Source: Wolbachia pipientis
GTDB lineage: Bacteria > Pseudomonadota > Alphaproteobacteria > Rickettsiales > Anaplasmataceae
Assembly: GCF_023661085.1 (NCBI RefSeq)
Contig: NZ_JAHDJT010000099.1
Location: 1 to 5,306 of the forward strand
Direction of reading: 5' to 3'
DNA: 5,306 nt
This document shows positions 1-5,089 of this stretch, one piece after another. The position numbers and the translations under genes are program-made. The notes under the pieces are model-generated. The model was not told the origin of the DNA and searched no databases. It worked only from the letters and a program-made list of their open reading frames with translations. Positions within the stretch are counted from its first letter, which is position 1; the number at the start of each line of letters is the position of its first letter.

Positions 1-484
1 TACCAAATTTTCTAGCTTCAGAATAAACTCCGCGCTGGATTAATTGCATAACTTCTGATCTCTTTTCATTTAACAAACTAATTAATGAAAATTTTACTAT
101 GTTTTCCCTTATGTGAGCTTCTATGATTGGATATAGTCTTCTGACTAATCCTGATTCGCTTCTCACAGTTTGATAAAAAGTGATAGGCTCTACTATTTTA
201 TATTTTGCATAGGCGTCTACTATGATGCGTTTTTGGTCTGCAGTTATTACCTCTCTTGGAGTTTTATCAGGGCTTAAATCTAAAACTCTCTTATCAAGAA
301 ATTCTACGTTATTTATAAATGGCAGCTTAAAATATAAACCGCTTTCCTTAATATCTCTTACTACTTTACCCAATTGTATAACTATTGCTTGCTTCGTTTC
401 TTGCACCACAAACATTGAATTAAACAAGGCGATTAACACGACAACGAATACAGAAATAAAAGCAATTTTAATGTTACTGCGCAT
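1..484 (-). CDS. hflC: HflC, SPFH/band 7 regulator of FtsH protease (partial, C-terminus beyond window)
   Basis: HflC pairs with HflK in an inner-membrane complex that encloses FtsH and limits its proteolysis of membrane proteins; most of the protein faces the periplasm. The reading frame is open from ATG at 484 to the window edge, giving 161 codons, roughly half of a typical family member. Residues 1-6 are short and basic, residues 7-26 form one hydrophobic membrane anchor (FISVFVVVLIALF), and the band 7 domain follows with the family features VVQETKQAIVIQLGK (26-40), GLYFKLPFI (49-57), LDLSPDKTPREVITADQKRI (68-87) and a YAKYKI strand. Reading on the minus strand, the ATG lies two bases after the hflK TAG, so the two are surely one operon and probably translationally coupled; no separate ribosome binding site is needed. 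Identity is firm; only the C-terminal half is unseen. Confidence 0.95.
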   Translation of the reverse strand, partial: MRSNIKIAFISVFVVVLIALFNSMFVVQETKQAIVIQLGKVVRDIKESGLYFKLPFINNVEFLDKRVLDLSPDKTPREVITADQKRIIVDAYAKYKIVEPITFYQTVRSESGLVRRLYPIIEAHIRENIVKFSLISLLNEKRSEVMQLIQRGVYSEARKFG

Positions 485-486
485 AA

Positions 487-1521
487 CTATTTTCCCAAAT
501 TTGCAAGAGGTAGATAAGAAAACATACCTTTCAGATCATCAGTTACAACAAATTTATCTACTTTACTGAAAATATTTTCCATAGTTTCAAGATAAATACG
601 GTTTTTAACCAGAGAAGGATTTTGCTTGTATTCTTTATAGAGAGACAAAAAGCGATTTGCATTACCTTCTGCTTCGTTTATTATTTCATTCTCATATGCT
701 TCTGCGTCTAGTTTTATCTTTATTGCTTCACCTTTTGCTCGAGGTATAATATCGTTGCTATAAGCATATGCTTCGTTTATAGTACGCTCTTTATCCGCAC
801 GAGCACTTTGCACATCTCTAAATGAGCTAATTACTTTTTCTGGTGGGTCAATTTTTTTCATTTGGACAGATAAAATTTCTATACCCATTTGATATCCATC
901 AAGAATCTGTTGCAGTAAAGTTCTAGTATCTATAGGAATTTCTTGTCTGCCTTGACCAAGTGCAAAAGAGATTGTATTTTTACCTATTATCTCCCTCATA
1001 GCACTTTCTGCAGCATTTTTAACACTAAAACCAGGTGTATAATCCCGCACTTTGAATAAATAATCTTTAGCATCTCTAACGCGCCACTGGACCTCAAAGT
1101 TGACGTTGACTATGTTCTCATCTCCAGTGAGCATCACACCTTCACCGCGGTCTGTGTCGCGTCCATAGGAACTGCTGACCCCAATTTCTTCACGATTTAC
1201 TTCCTTGACGTTCACTTTAAAGACCTTGCCAATAGGGTAGGGGAAGTGATAGCGCAAACCAGGTGTTTCTGTGTTAGAATATTTGCCAAAAGTGAGTTCT
1301 ATGCCTTCCTCGCTTGGGTGAACAATATAGAAGCCAGTGCAAGCATAGAAGAACAAAATAACAAAAATAATTAAATAAGGTTTTTTACCGCTGTTTCTTG
1401 TTAAGACATTAAAAAAGTACCTTATCTCGGATATAATTTTATTTAAAATATCTTCATTATCAGGAGTTTTATTCCTTATTGGTTTCTTTCCAAGATTCCA
1501 AGGATTATTCTCATCAAACAT
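487..1521 (-). CDS. hflK: HflK, SPFH/band 7 partner of HflC in FtsH regulation
   Basis: HflK is the larger partner of HflC; together they form a cage around FtsH in the inner membrane. The 344-residue protein has a short hydrophilic cytoplasmic N-terminus with the family signature NNPWNLGKK (5-13), a single membrane segment at about 48-67, then a periplasmic band 7 domain (about 68-265) carrying the HflK-typical LTGDENIVNVNFEVQWRV (131-148) and DPPEKVISSFRDVQSAR (225-241). An alanine/glutamate-rich helix (about 240-295, with AKGEA and NEAEGNANRF) follows. It is shorter than enterobacterial HflK (about 420 residues), mainly because the Gly/Pro-rich N-terminal tail is reduced, which is usual in Rickettsiales. 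The ATG at 1521 has no clear Shine-Dalgarno sequence, but the N-terminal signature supports it. hflC follows after two bases. Confidence 0.97.
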   Translation of the reverse strand: MFDENNPWNLGKKPIRNKTPDNEDILNKIISEIRYFFNVLTRNSGKKPYLIIFVILFFYACTGFYIVHPSEEGIELTFGKYSNTETPGLRYHFPYPIGKVFKVNVKEVNREEIGVSSSYGRDTDRGEGVMLTGDENIVNVNFEVQWRVRDAKDYLFKVRDYTPGFSVKNAAESAMREIIGKNTISFALGQGRQEIPIDTRTLLQQILDGYQMGIEILSVQMKKIDPPEKVISSFRDVQSARADKERTINEAYAYSNDIIPRAKGEAIKIKLDAEAYENEIINEAEGNANRFLSLYKEYKQNPSLVKNRIYLETMENIFSKVDKFVVTDDLKGMFSYLPLANLGK

Positions 1522-1549
1522 AATGATTAATTCTATAACTAATACGCTA

Positions 1550-1577
1550 ATATTACTTCCTTAGTAGAAAAATGCAA
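1550..1577 (-). promoter_or_regulatory. Possible promoter for hflK-hflC
   Basis: On the minus strand a TTGCAT box (1577-1572) and a TAATAT box (1555-1550) are separated by 16 bases, 29 bases before the hflK ATG. Both are only partial matches to the sigma-70 consensus in an AT-rich 74-base gap. The hflK operon may instead be read from the promoter upstream of the 69-residue gene. Confidence 0.3.
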
Positions 1578-1595
1578 GACTATTTTATTTACGAA

Positions 1596-1805
1596 TTAAT
1601 TATCAGATTGGAAGACATGATCATACACTTCCTTTTCTCTATGTAATATGGTTGACTCTATGGAATTTTCTGGTCTTCTTTTGAATTCCTTGTTGTCGTT
1701 TTTGAGGTGCACTATGTCTTCGTGAAAACCACTATAATCTTTTAATAATAGAATCGCTAAAATTACAGCAGTCAGTAAAAGAAACAATCTTTTTCTATAC
1801 CTCAT
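1596..1805 (-). CDS. Small single-pass membrane protein of unknown function
   Basis: I do not recognise this 69-residue protein. It starts with a basic stretch (MRYRKR), then a hydrophobic membrane segment at about 7-21 (LFLLLTAVILAILLL), then a charged, hydrophilic tail of about 48 residues containing basic KRR and acidic patches. This is the pattern of a signal-anchor protein with its C-terminus outside the cytoplasm. There is no lipobox cysteine. The ATG at 1805 is the first in its frame: a TGA lies 12 codons upstream with no other start between. It reads toward hflK, with a 74-base gap, so it may share its transcript. A 13-codon ORF overlaps its start by 11 bases, and the GGAGAAGG within that ORF lies somewhat far (about 14 bases) upstream as a ribosome binding site. 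It could be a short accessory protein or the remnant of a longer gene; the intact frame and clear topology favour a real gene. Confidence 0.65.
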   Translation of the reverse strand: MRYRKRLFLLLTAVILAILLLKDYSGFHEDIVHLKNDNKEFKRRPENSIESTILHREKEVYDHVFQSDN

Positions 1806-1836
1806 ACAGTTCCAGCACCTTCTCCAGTCTCTTCAT
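1795..1836 (-). CDS. Possible 13-codon leader ORF overlapping the 69-residue gene
   Basis: The ORF encodes MKRLEKVLELYEV and stops with TAG inside the next gene; the overlap runs from the ATG at 1805 to the TAG ending at 1795 (11 bases). It starts about 20 bases downstream of a plausible promoter. Its frame stays open upstream for a further 18 codons to a TGA, so it could also be the tail of a slightly longer peptide starting at TTG, or of a decayed gene. An AAGG touches the ATG, too close for a normal ribosome binding site. The peptide is amphipathic and helix-like. Such an arrangement would suit translational coupling, but chance is possible for so short an ORF. Confidence 0.25.
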   Translation of the reverse strand: MKRLEKVLELYEV

Positions 1837-1861
1837 CCTTGTTATACCAGCGTCAAGCAAA

Positions 1862-1890
1862 ATTATCCTTAGGTAAATGCACGCTGACAG
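1862..1890 (-). promoter_or_regulatory. Probable promoter for the minus-strand small gene and perhaps hflKC
   Basis: On the minus strand a CTGTCA box (1890-1885; 4 of 6 to TTGACA) and a GATAAT box (1867-1862; 5 of 6 to TATAAT) are separated by exactly 17 bases. Transcription would start near 1855, before the 13-codon ORF and the 69-residue gene. The site sits in the divergent intergenic region next to the start of walE1. Confidence 0.45.
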
Positions 1891-1905
1891 TCAAATTAAC
1901 ACTAA

Positions 1906-1934
1906 TTTAAGAATTGGGGATGTACAATATAAAT
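1906..1934 (+). promoter_or_regulatory. Weak candidate promoter region for walE1
   Basis: The stretch before walE1 is strongly AT-rich. Overlapping TACAAT (1923-1928) and TATAAA (1928-1933) could serve as a -10 box; a poor TTTAAG (1906-1911) is the only upstream hexamer at suitable spacing (16 bases to TATAAA). The position suits walE1, whose start codon lies about 30 bases further on, but the -35 match is weak. Confidence 0.25.
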
Positions 1935-1950
1935 ATATTTAATTAATAGT

Positions 1951-1954
1951 GAGG
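1951..1954 (+). promoter_or_regulatory. Ribosome binding site that decides the walE1 start
   Basis: GAGG lies six bases before the ATG at 1961. The alternative in-frame GTG at 1949 overlaps this site and has only AT-rich sequence before it, so the ATG is preferred and the protein is 476 rather than 480 residues. Confidence 0.6.
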
Positions 1955-1960
1955 TTTAAA

Positions 1961-3391
1961 ATGCCAAGAGAAAACAATACATTAAATAATACTGTTGAAA
2001 CCCAGTTGGGGCAAAAAATAGAATCGTTAGAGAAAGAAATAAAGTCATTAAGAAAGCAGAACCGGTTAAATAGTGGTATTATCGGACTGGGAGTAATTGG
2101 CTTGATAGGTTATATTATTGCAACTAACTGGTCAGCAATTGCTCCTGCTATTGCAACTGCAGGAACAGCTACAGTCGCTGCAGCACCAGTAATTGGGATC
2201 GTAATTGGAGCAATAATAGGGGCTGCTGTTTTGGCTGGTGCTTCTTACGCAGCATATAAACACAGAGCAGAAATAAAAGCAGGCTTCAAATATGCTGCAG
2301 AAAAAACAGTTGAAGGTGCAAAACATACTGCTGGTAAAATTAAAGCTGGTGCTGTGTATGTTAAGGATCCAGTGAAAGAAGGTTATGAACATTCAGTAGA
2401 TTCACTGAAGAGAGGTGCTCATCTTGTACGTGATAGAATAGCAGACACAAGGAATGCACTTGCTGTAGCAATATATGATGATAGAGAGAAGTATGAAGAT
2501 AGAAGTGAAGTTAAAGAAGCTGCTGCAAAGAGGAAAGAGGATCGCATTCTTAAGAGTTCACGTGAAATGCGTAATAACATGTTTTATGGTGATGCCAAAC
2601 CTAAAAAATCTTTTTCATTACCATTATTCTCTCCACTGAAACAAAAATTTCAGCAACCTAGCAACTCACCAGATCCTGTAGAGACTGGAAGTACTCCCCC
2701 TAATTCAGGTCCTCAGAATTTTGCAACAATAGCAAGGAGACCAGGAGTTGCACGACGTCATAGTATTAGTGACCCTACTAAGGTGGAAACTCCAAAAGTA
2801 CCAACTAGAAGTAACTCGCTTCCTGATTTAAGTATGGTTGGAAATGCGCCTAAAGAAAGTTCTTTGGAAGAAGCTTTTTTCAATGATCCTACCGTGAAAA
2901 AGCACTTGAAAAGCTTACATACGAGTAGTGCTTTCAGCAGCTCAGCTTCTGATGATGTAAGTGTTGTGCCTAAAAGTCCAACCAGTGGTTATGGTAGTAA
3001 GAAAAGCTCACCTATTTCTTCTGGTGGATCTACGCCAGGTAGTAGATTTGTTACAGCTAATTCTTCTGGTAAATCTACACCAACTTCTGGTCTTTCTAAG
3101 CCAGTTGATCACAAAGCACTCGCGAAAGAGTTGGAAGAACTAAGAAAATCATCTTCTACTTCTCGCAGTAATTCTCCTGATAGTGGAAGAGGTTCATCTG
3201 GTTCTTCTACGCCAATAGGAAGACAAAGTCCTGCACACGCGATGTTAACTGAGAAGAATGGTAGCGTAAAAACTCAAGCTGACTTGAGAAAGGCAGGTTC
3301 TCTAGACAAACTGGTGGGACAAAAGCCTTCTACAAAAATGTCTAAGCAAAAGTCTACGCCAGTGAGCGGACGTTTAGAAACATTAGTATAA
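1961..3391 (+). CDS. walE1: WalE1-like actin-localizing effector with synuclein-like repeats
   Basis: I recognise this as the Wolbachia effector WalE1 (WD0830 in strain wMel), known as a synuclein-domain protein that acts on host actin and is thought to be exported by the type IV secretion system. Numbering from the ATG at 1961 (476 residues): a short coiled coil (about 12-36), a hydrophobic Gly/Ile segment (about 39-54), and an Ala/Gly-rich hydrophobic stretch (57-98). Next come 11-residue repeats (102-156) with Gly at 108, 119, 130, 141 and 152, including KTVEGA at 115-120, also present in alpha-synuclein. A basic/acidic helical region (157-205) leads to a Ser/Thr/Pro-rich, probably disordered tail (about 215-476). 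The tail has SSGxSTP three times and Arg-Ser motifs such as RRHS (265-268), RSNSLP (283-288) and RSNSPD (402-407). There is no Sec signal peptide, consistent with type IV export. It stands alone between a divergent promoter region and a terminator. Identity rests on recall plus the repeat pattern. Confidence 0.85.
   Translation: MPRENNTLNNTVETQLGQKIESLEKEIKSLRKQNRLNSGIIGLGVIGLIGYIIATNWSAIAPAIATAGTATVAAAPVIGIVIGAIIGAAVLAGASYAAYKHRAEIKAGFKYAAEKTVEGAKHTAGKIKAGAVYVKDPVKEGYEHSVDSLKRGAHLVRDRIADTRNALAVAIYDDREKYEDRSEVKEAAAKRKEDRILKSSREMRNNMFYGDAKPKKSFSLPLFSPLKQKFQQPSNSPDPVETGSTPPNSGPQNFATIARRPGVARRHSISDPTKVETPKVPTRSNSLPDLSMVGNAPKESSLEEAFFNDPTVKKHLKSLHTSSAFSSSASDDVSVVPKSPTSGYGSKKSSPISSGGSTPGSRFVTANSSGKSTPTSGLSKPVDHKALAKELEELRKSSSTSRSNSPDSGRGSSGSSTPIGRQSPAHAMLTEKNGSVKTQADLRKAGSLDKLVGQKPSTKMSKQKSTPVSGRLETLV
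2264..2428 (+). repeat. Five 11-residue synuclein-type repeats inside walE1
   Basis: Residues 102-156 divide into RAEIKAGFKYA, AEKTVEGAKHT, AGKIKAGAVYV, KDPVKEGYEHS and VDSLKRGAHLV. Glycine is invariant at position 7, position 5 is Lys in four of five, and position 4 is hydrophobic or Thr. A sixth, divergent unit (RDRIADTRNAL) follows. The 11-residue period is that of synuclein and related lipid-binding amphipathic helices. The repeat exists at protein level; the DNA copies are diverged. Confidence 0.85.
3017..3214 (+). repeat. SSGxSTP repeats in the walE1 C-terminal tail
   Basis: The heptad SSGxSTP occurs at residues 353-359, 368-374 and 412-418. Shorter STP motifs stand at 244-246 and 465-467. 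The underlying DNA is similar, with tcttctggt or tcatctggt followed a few bases later by tctacgcca or tctacacca, so the motif probably spread by local duplication. Confidence 0.7.
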
Positions 3392-3414
3392 GCAAACCCA
3401 CCCACCTTCCCCAC

Positions 3415-3453
3415 AAGGACGTTACTCATTGAGTAACGTCCTTTCTACTTTCT
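3415..3453 (+). terminator. Palindromic terminator after walE1
   Basis: Twenty-three bases after the walE1 stop, AAGGACGTTACTCA (3415-3428) is matched by its reverse complement TGAGTAACGTCCTT (3430-3443), giving a stem of about 13 pairs with a 3-base loop. It is followed by a broken pyrimidine run (TTCTACTTTCTC) rather than a pure T tract. It probably ends walE1 transcription and isolates it from the cutA unit. Confidence 0.7.
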
Positions 3454-3454
3454 C

Positions 3455-3483
3455 TTGATGAATAAATCTAAGTAAAGTATAGT
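3455..3483 (+). promoter_or_regulatory. Promoter for cutA, tRNA-Gln and the following membrane gene
   Basis: TTGATG (3455-3460; 4 of 6) and TATAGT (3478-3483; 5 of 6) are separated by exactly 17 bases. Transcription would start near 3490, leaving a short leader of about 18 bases before the cutA ATG. It lies directly after the walE1 terminator. Confidence 0.6.
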
Positions 3484-3507
3484 AGCAATGCGTTTATGTA
3501 GATTCTA

Positions 3508-3843
3508 ATGAGTGGTTTAGTTTTGATTTATACGACTTTTGCAAGTTTAAAGGAGGCTAAAACTGTTTCTGAAGAATTGTTAAACGAGAAATCAATTGCT
3601 TGTGTAAACATATTTCCCGAGGTGAATTCTCTTTATTTATGGGAAGGTAAAATTAATAGTAGTTGTGAAATAGTAGCAATTATGAAAAGCAGAAACGATC
3701 AAGTTGATAAAGTTGTAGAAAAAATTGAAGCAATGCATTCTTATGATCAACCTGCTGTTGTAATAATACCTATAGAAAAGACAAATAAGTCTTTTACTAA
3801 TTGGGTTAATAATGTTATTGATGTAAGCAGTATTGGGGTGTAG
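3508..3843 (+). CDS. cutA: CutA1 family protein (divalent cation tolerance)
   Basis: CutA1 proteins are small, very stable trimers with a ferredoxin-like fold, linked genetically to copper and other divalent metal tolerance in E. coli; their biochemical role is unsettled. The 111 residues match the usual family length (about 105-115). Family landmarks are visible in order: IYTTFASLKEAKTVSEELL (7-25), the conserved CVNIFP (32-37), YLWEGKI (43-49), EIVAIMKS (54-61), and the C-terminal HSYDQPAVVIIPI (77-89), equivalent to the HPYE.P..... motif of relatives. The ATG at 3508 has no strong Shine-Dalgarno sequence but aligns with the family N-terminus. The last three codons and the stop lie inside the following tRNA-Gln, so the two must share a primary transcript if the promoter upstream is used. 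Confidence 0.93.
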   Translation: MSGLVLIYTTFASLKEAKTVSEELLNEKSIACVNIFPEVNSLYLWEGKINSSCEIVAIMKSRNDQVDKVVEKIEAMHSYDQPAVVIIPIEKTNKSFTNWVNNVIDVSSIGV

Positions 3844-3908
3844 CCAAGCGGTAAGGCAGCGGTTTTTGATACCGCCATGCGAAGGTTCGAATCCTTCCAC
3901 CCCAGCCA
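3834..3908 (+). tRNA. tRNA-Gln, anticodon UUG, CCA encoded
   Basis: A full cloverleaf can be drawn. The acceptor stem TGGGGTG (3834-3840) pairs with CACCCCA (3898-3904) over seven pairs. The D arm GCC...GGC follows. The anticodon stem GCGGT/ACCGC encloses the loop TTTTGAT with anticodon TTG, and the T stem GAAGG/CCTTC (3881-3897) encloses TTCGAAT. The discriminator is G (3905), followed by a genomic CCA (3906-3908). The weak first pair U1-A72 is a known identity element of bacterial glutamine tRNA. Its first 10 bases are also the end of cutA. Confidence 0.96.
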
Positions 3909-3926
3909 TATTGAAGAGGGTGTGAA

Positions 3927-4520
3927 ATGATATCACTTTTCTATAGATTAAGGTTATTAAGTTATATACTGGGCAACTTAAAGGACATAGTTGTCAAGCT
4001 ATTCCTCCTTATAATATATCTTTATACATCCAGCGTTACGTTCATGTTTCTCAGCAATGGCTTTTGGTATGCTGTAGAATTTGGCTCTTTCAAAAGCGCA
4101 TTTAACCATTTGTTTGAATATTGCAAGTGGTATTACGATAACAAAGATGACCTCGGTTATGGAGTTTATTTTAGAATATTAGTAGCGTTTCTTGCTCCGC
4201 ATTTTCTCTATAGATTACTTCTCATTACCGGCTGGAAATCTTTTTTAAAGGAAAAAATAATGCAGATACTCAGGTTCATGATCAAAGACAAAAGGGGCAG
4301 TAAAGCAAGTTACAGGAGTAAAGCAAATGGTAGTAGTTATAACTATAGTAGCGAAAGTAGCTACAGCAGTAGCAGTCATTATGGTTACAATGATGAGCGC
4401 CATGCTCAAGAAAGGCGAAAAGTGGCCATGATAAGGCAACTGTTAGTCAAGGATATAGAGGAAACCATAGATAAAAGACTAAATGATATCTTTTTCGGTG
4501 AAAGGAGCAAGTCTCACTAG
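3927..4520 (+). CDS. Membrane protein of unknown function with Ser/Tyr-rich linker
   Basis: I do not recognise a named family. The 197 residues show two likely membrane segments, about 22-42 (VVKLFLLIIYLYTSSVTFMFL) and about 82-101 (FRILVAFLAPHFLYRLLLIT), separated by an aromatic, mixed-charge loop (43-80). Then come a basic juxtamembrane region (103-131), a low-complexity Ser/Tyr stretch (about 128-154, SSYNYSSESSYSSSSHYGY), and a charged helical C-terminus (156-195, with RRKVAMIRQLLVKDIEETIDKRL). Both ends are predicted cytoplasmic. The ATG at 3927 has a good ribosome binding site, AGAGGG (3915-3920), six bases away. It begins 18 bases after the tRNA CCA and is probably read from the cutA promoter. 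Its last 42 bases overlap the end of the opposite-strand gene. Confidence 0.8.
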   Translation: MISLFYRLRLLSYILGNLKDIVVKLFLLIIYLYTSSVTFMFLSNGFWYAVEFGSFKSAFNHLFEYCKWYYDNKDDLGYGVYFRILVAFLAPHFLYRLLLITGWKSFLKEKIMQILRFMIKDKRGSKASYRSKANGSSYNYSSESSYSSSSHYGYNDERHAQERRKVAMIRQLLVKDIEETIDKRLNDIFFGERSKSH

Positions 4521-4823
4521 AAAAGCTTTATCTGGTTTTTTAGTATGGCTTTTTAGAATTGGCTGTATTTTATTTTTTACATATACCGGGTCATAATCAG
4601 CCAATATGCATGTGTGCACAAAATCTTGACTAAAATCCGATAACCAGGAAATTGCTTTCTGTTTTTCTACCAAGCTTTGTGTTTTTTTACAGTTGCTTGC
4701 TGCATCAATTACTGCCTGCCCTATTACTGATTTCCATAGTACATGATATCGTTGTATGTCATCTGGCATACTATCTGCTTCGTAATGGTGAAAAAATTCT
4801 TTGAAATTGAAGTTGTTTGACAT
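4479..4823 (-). CDS. Small conserved alphaproteobacterial/phage-type protein, function unknown
   Basis: The 114-residue protein has a core of about residues 28-86 with the pattern W-K-x-V-x-x-Q-A-x-x-D-A-A (30-42), then K-A-x-x-W-L (56-61), then D-F-x-x-x-C-x-L-A-x-x-D-P-x-Y-V (67-82). From memory this resembles a family of short proteins found in alphaproteobacterial genomes and prophages, whose function is not known to me. No membrane segment or signal peptide is present; it is probably cytoplasmic and helical. The start at 4823 is firm: a near-perfect ribosome binding site, AAGGAGGT, lies just upstream (4837-4830). The C-terminal 14 codons overlap the end of the plus-strand membrane gene tail-to-tail, so no terminator fits between them. 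It is not adjacent to any recognisable phage gene in this window. Confidence 0.8.
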   Translation of the reverse strand: MSNNFNFKEFFHHYEADSMPDDIQRYHVLWKSVIGQAVIDAASNCKKTQSLVEKQKAISWLSDFSQDFVHTCILADYDPVYVKNKIQPILKSHTKKPDKAFLVRLAPFTEKDII

Positions 4824-5027
4824 AATGTACCTCCTTGATTTAGGTTAAAAATTTGCAGGGGATTGAAATTTTGTGCGAACGTTGTCTGCTGAGATAGGTG
4901 CCACCCTCTTTTGTCATTTCGGTGCTCCTTTTTCTTGTCATCTTAACCCCTACGATGTCATCTCAGTTTTCCATAAAATGGTGTATTTTAACATAACGTT
5001 TATACTCACCGACCCAATAAAATTCCT

Positions 5028-5056
5028 AGATTCCAGCGTCACGCGCTGGAATGACA
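5028..5056 (-). repeat. Wolbachia short palindromic repeat, TGTCATTCCAGCG type
   Basis: ATTCCAGCG (5030-5038) and CGCTGGAAT (5044-5052) form a perfect 9-base inverted repeat around a 5-base loop, flanked by ATGACA. Read on the minus strand it starts TGTCATTCCAGCGCGTGACG, a sequence I recognise as a dispersed intergenic repeat in Wolbachia genomes. Confidence 0.75.
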
Positions 5057-5089
5057 AAGTTATGGGTGTCATCCAAGTAGCCTTTTTCT

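Noticed and set aside
222..569. Plus-strand frame of 115 codons
   Set aside because: It lies antisense to the clear hflC and hflK coding regions and has no recognisable protein features.
1949..1960. GTG at 1949 as the walE1 start
   Set aside because: It overlaps the GAGG that is ideally placed for the ATG at 1961 and has no upstream ribosome binding site of its own.
2132..2392. Minus-strand frame rich in Cys, Ser and Phe
   Set aside because: It is the reverse of the Ala/Gly-rich and repeat part of walE1; its composition is explained by that gene.
2961..3143. Plus-strand frame of 60 codons inside walE1
   Set aside because: It is an out-of-frame shadow of the Ser-rich tail, with a Leu/Val-rich composition produced by the repeated codons.
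3637..3936. Minus-strand frame encoding a GVEGFEPSHGGIKNRCLTAWLHP-type protein
   Set aside because: This is the antisense of tRNA-Gln and cutA; such peptides are a well-known false annotation over tRNA genes.
4245..4439. Minus-strand frame of 64 codons
   Set aside because: It is antisense to the Ser/Tyr-rich segment of the membrane gene, its Thr/Ile/Ala-rich content reflecting those codons.
4522..4556. AAAAGC...GCTTTT inverted repeat with a T run, considered as a terminator for the membrane gene
   Set aside because: The stem is only six pairs around a loop of about 20 bases and lies within the minus-strand coding region.
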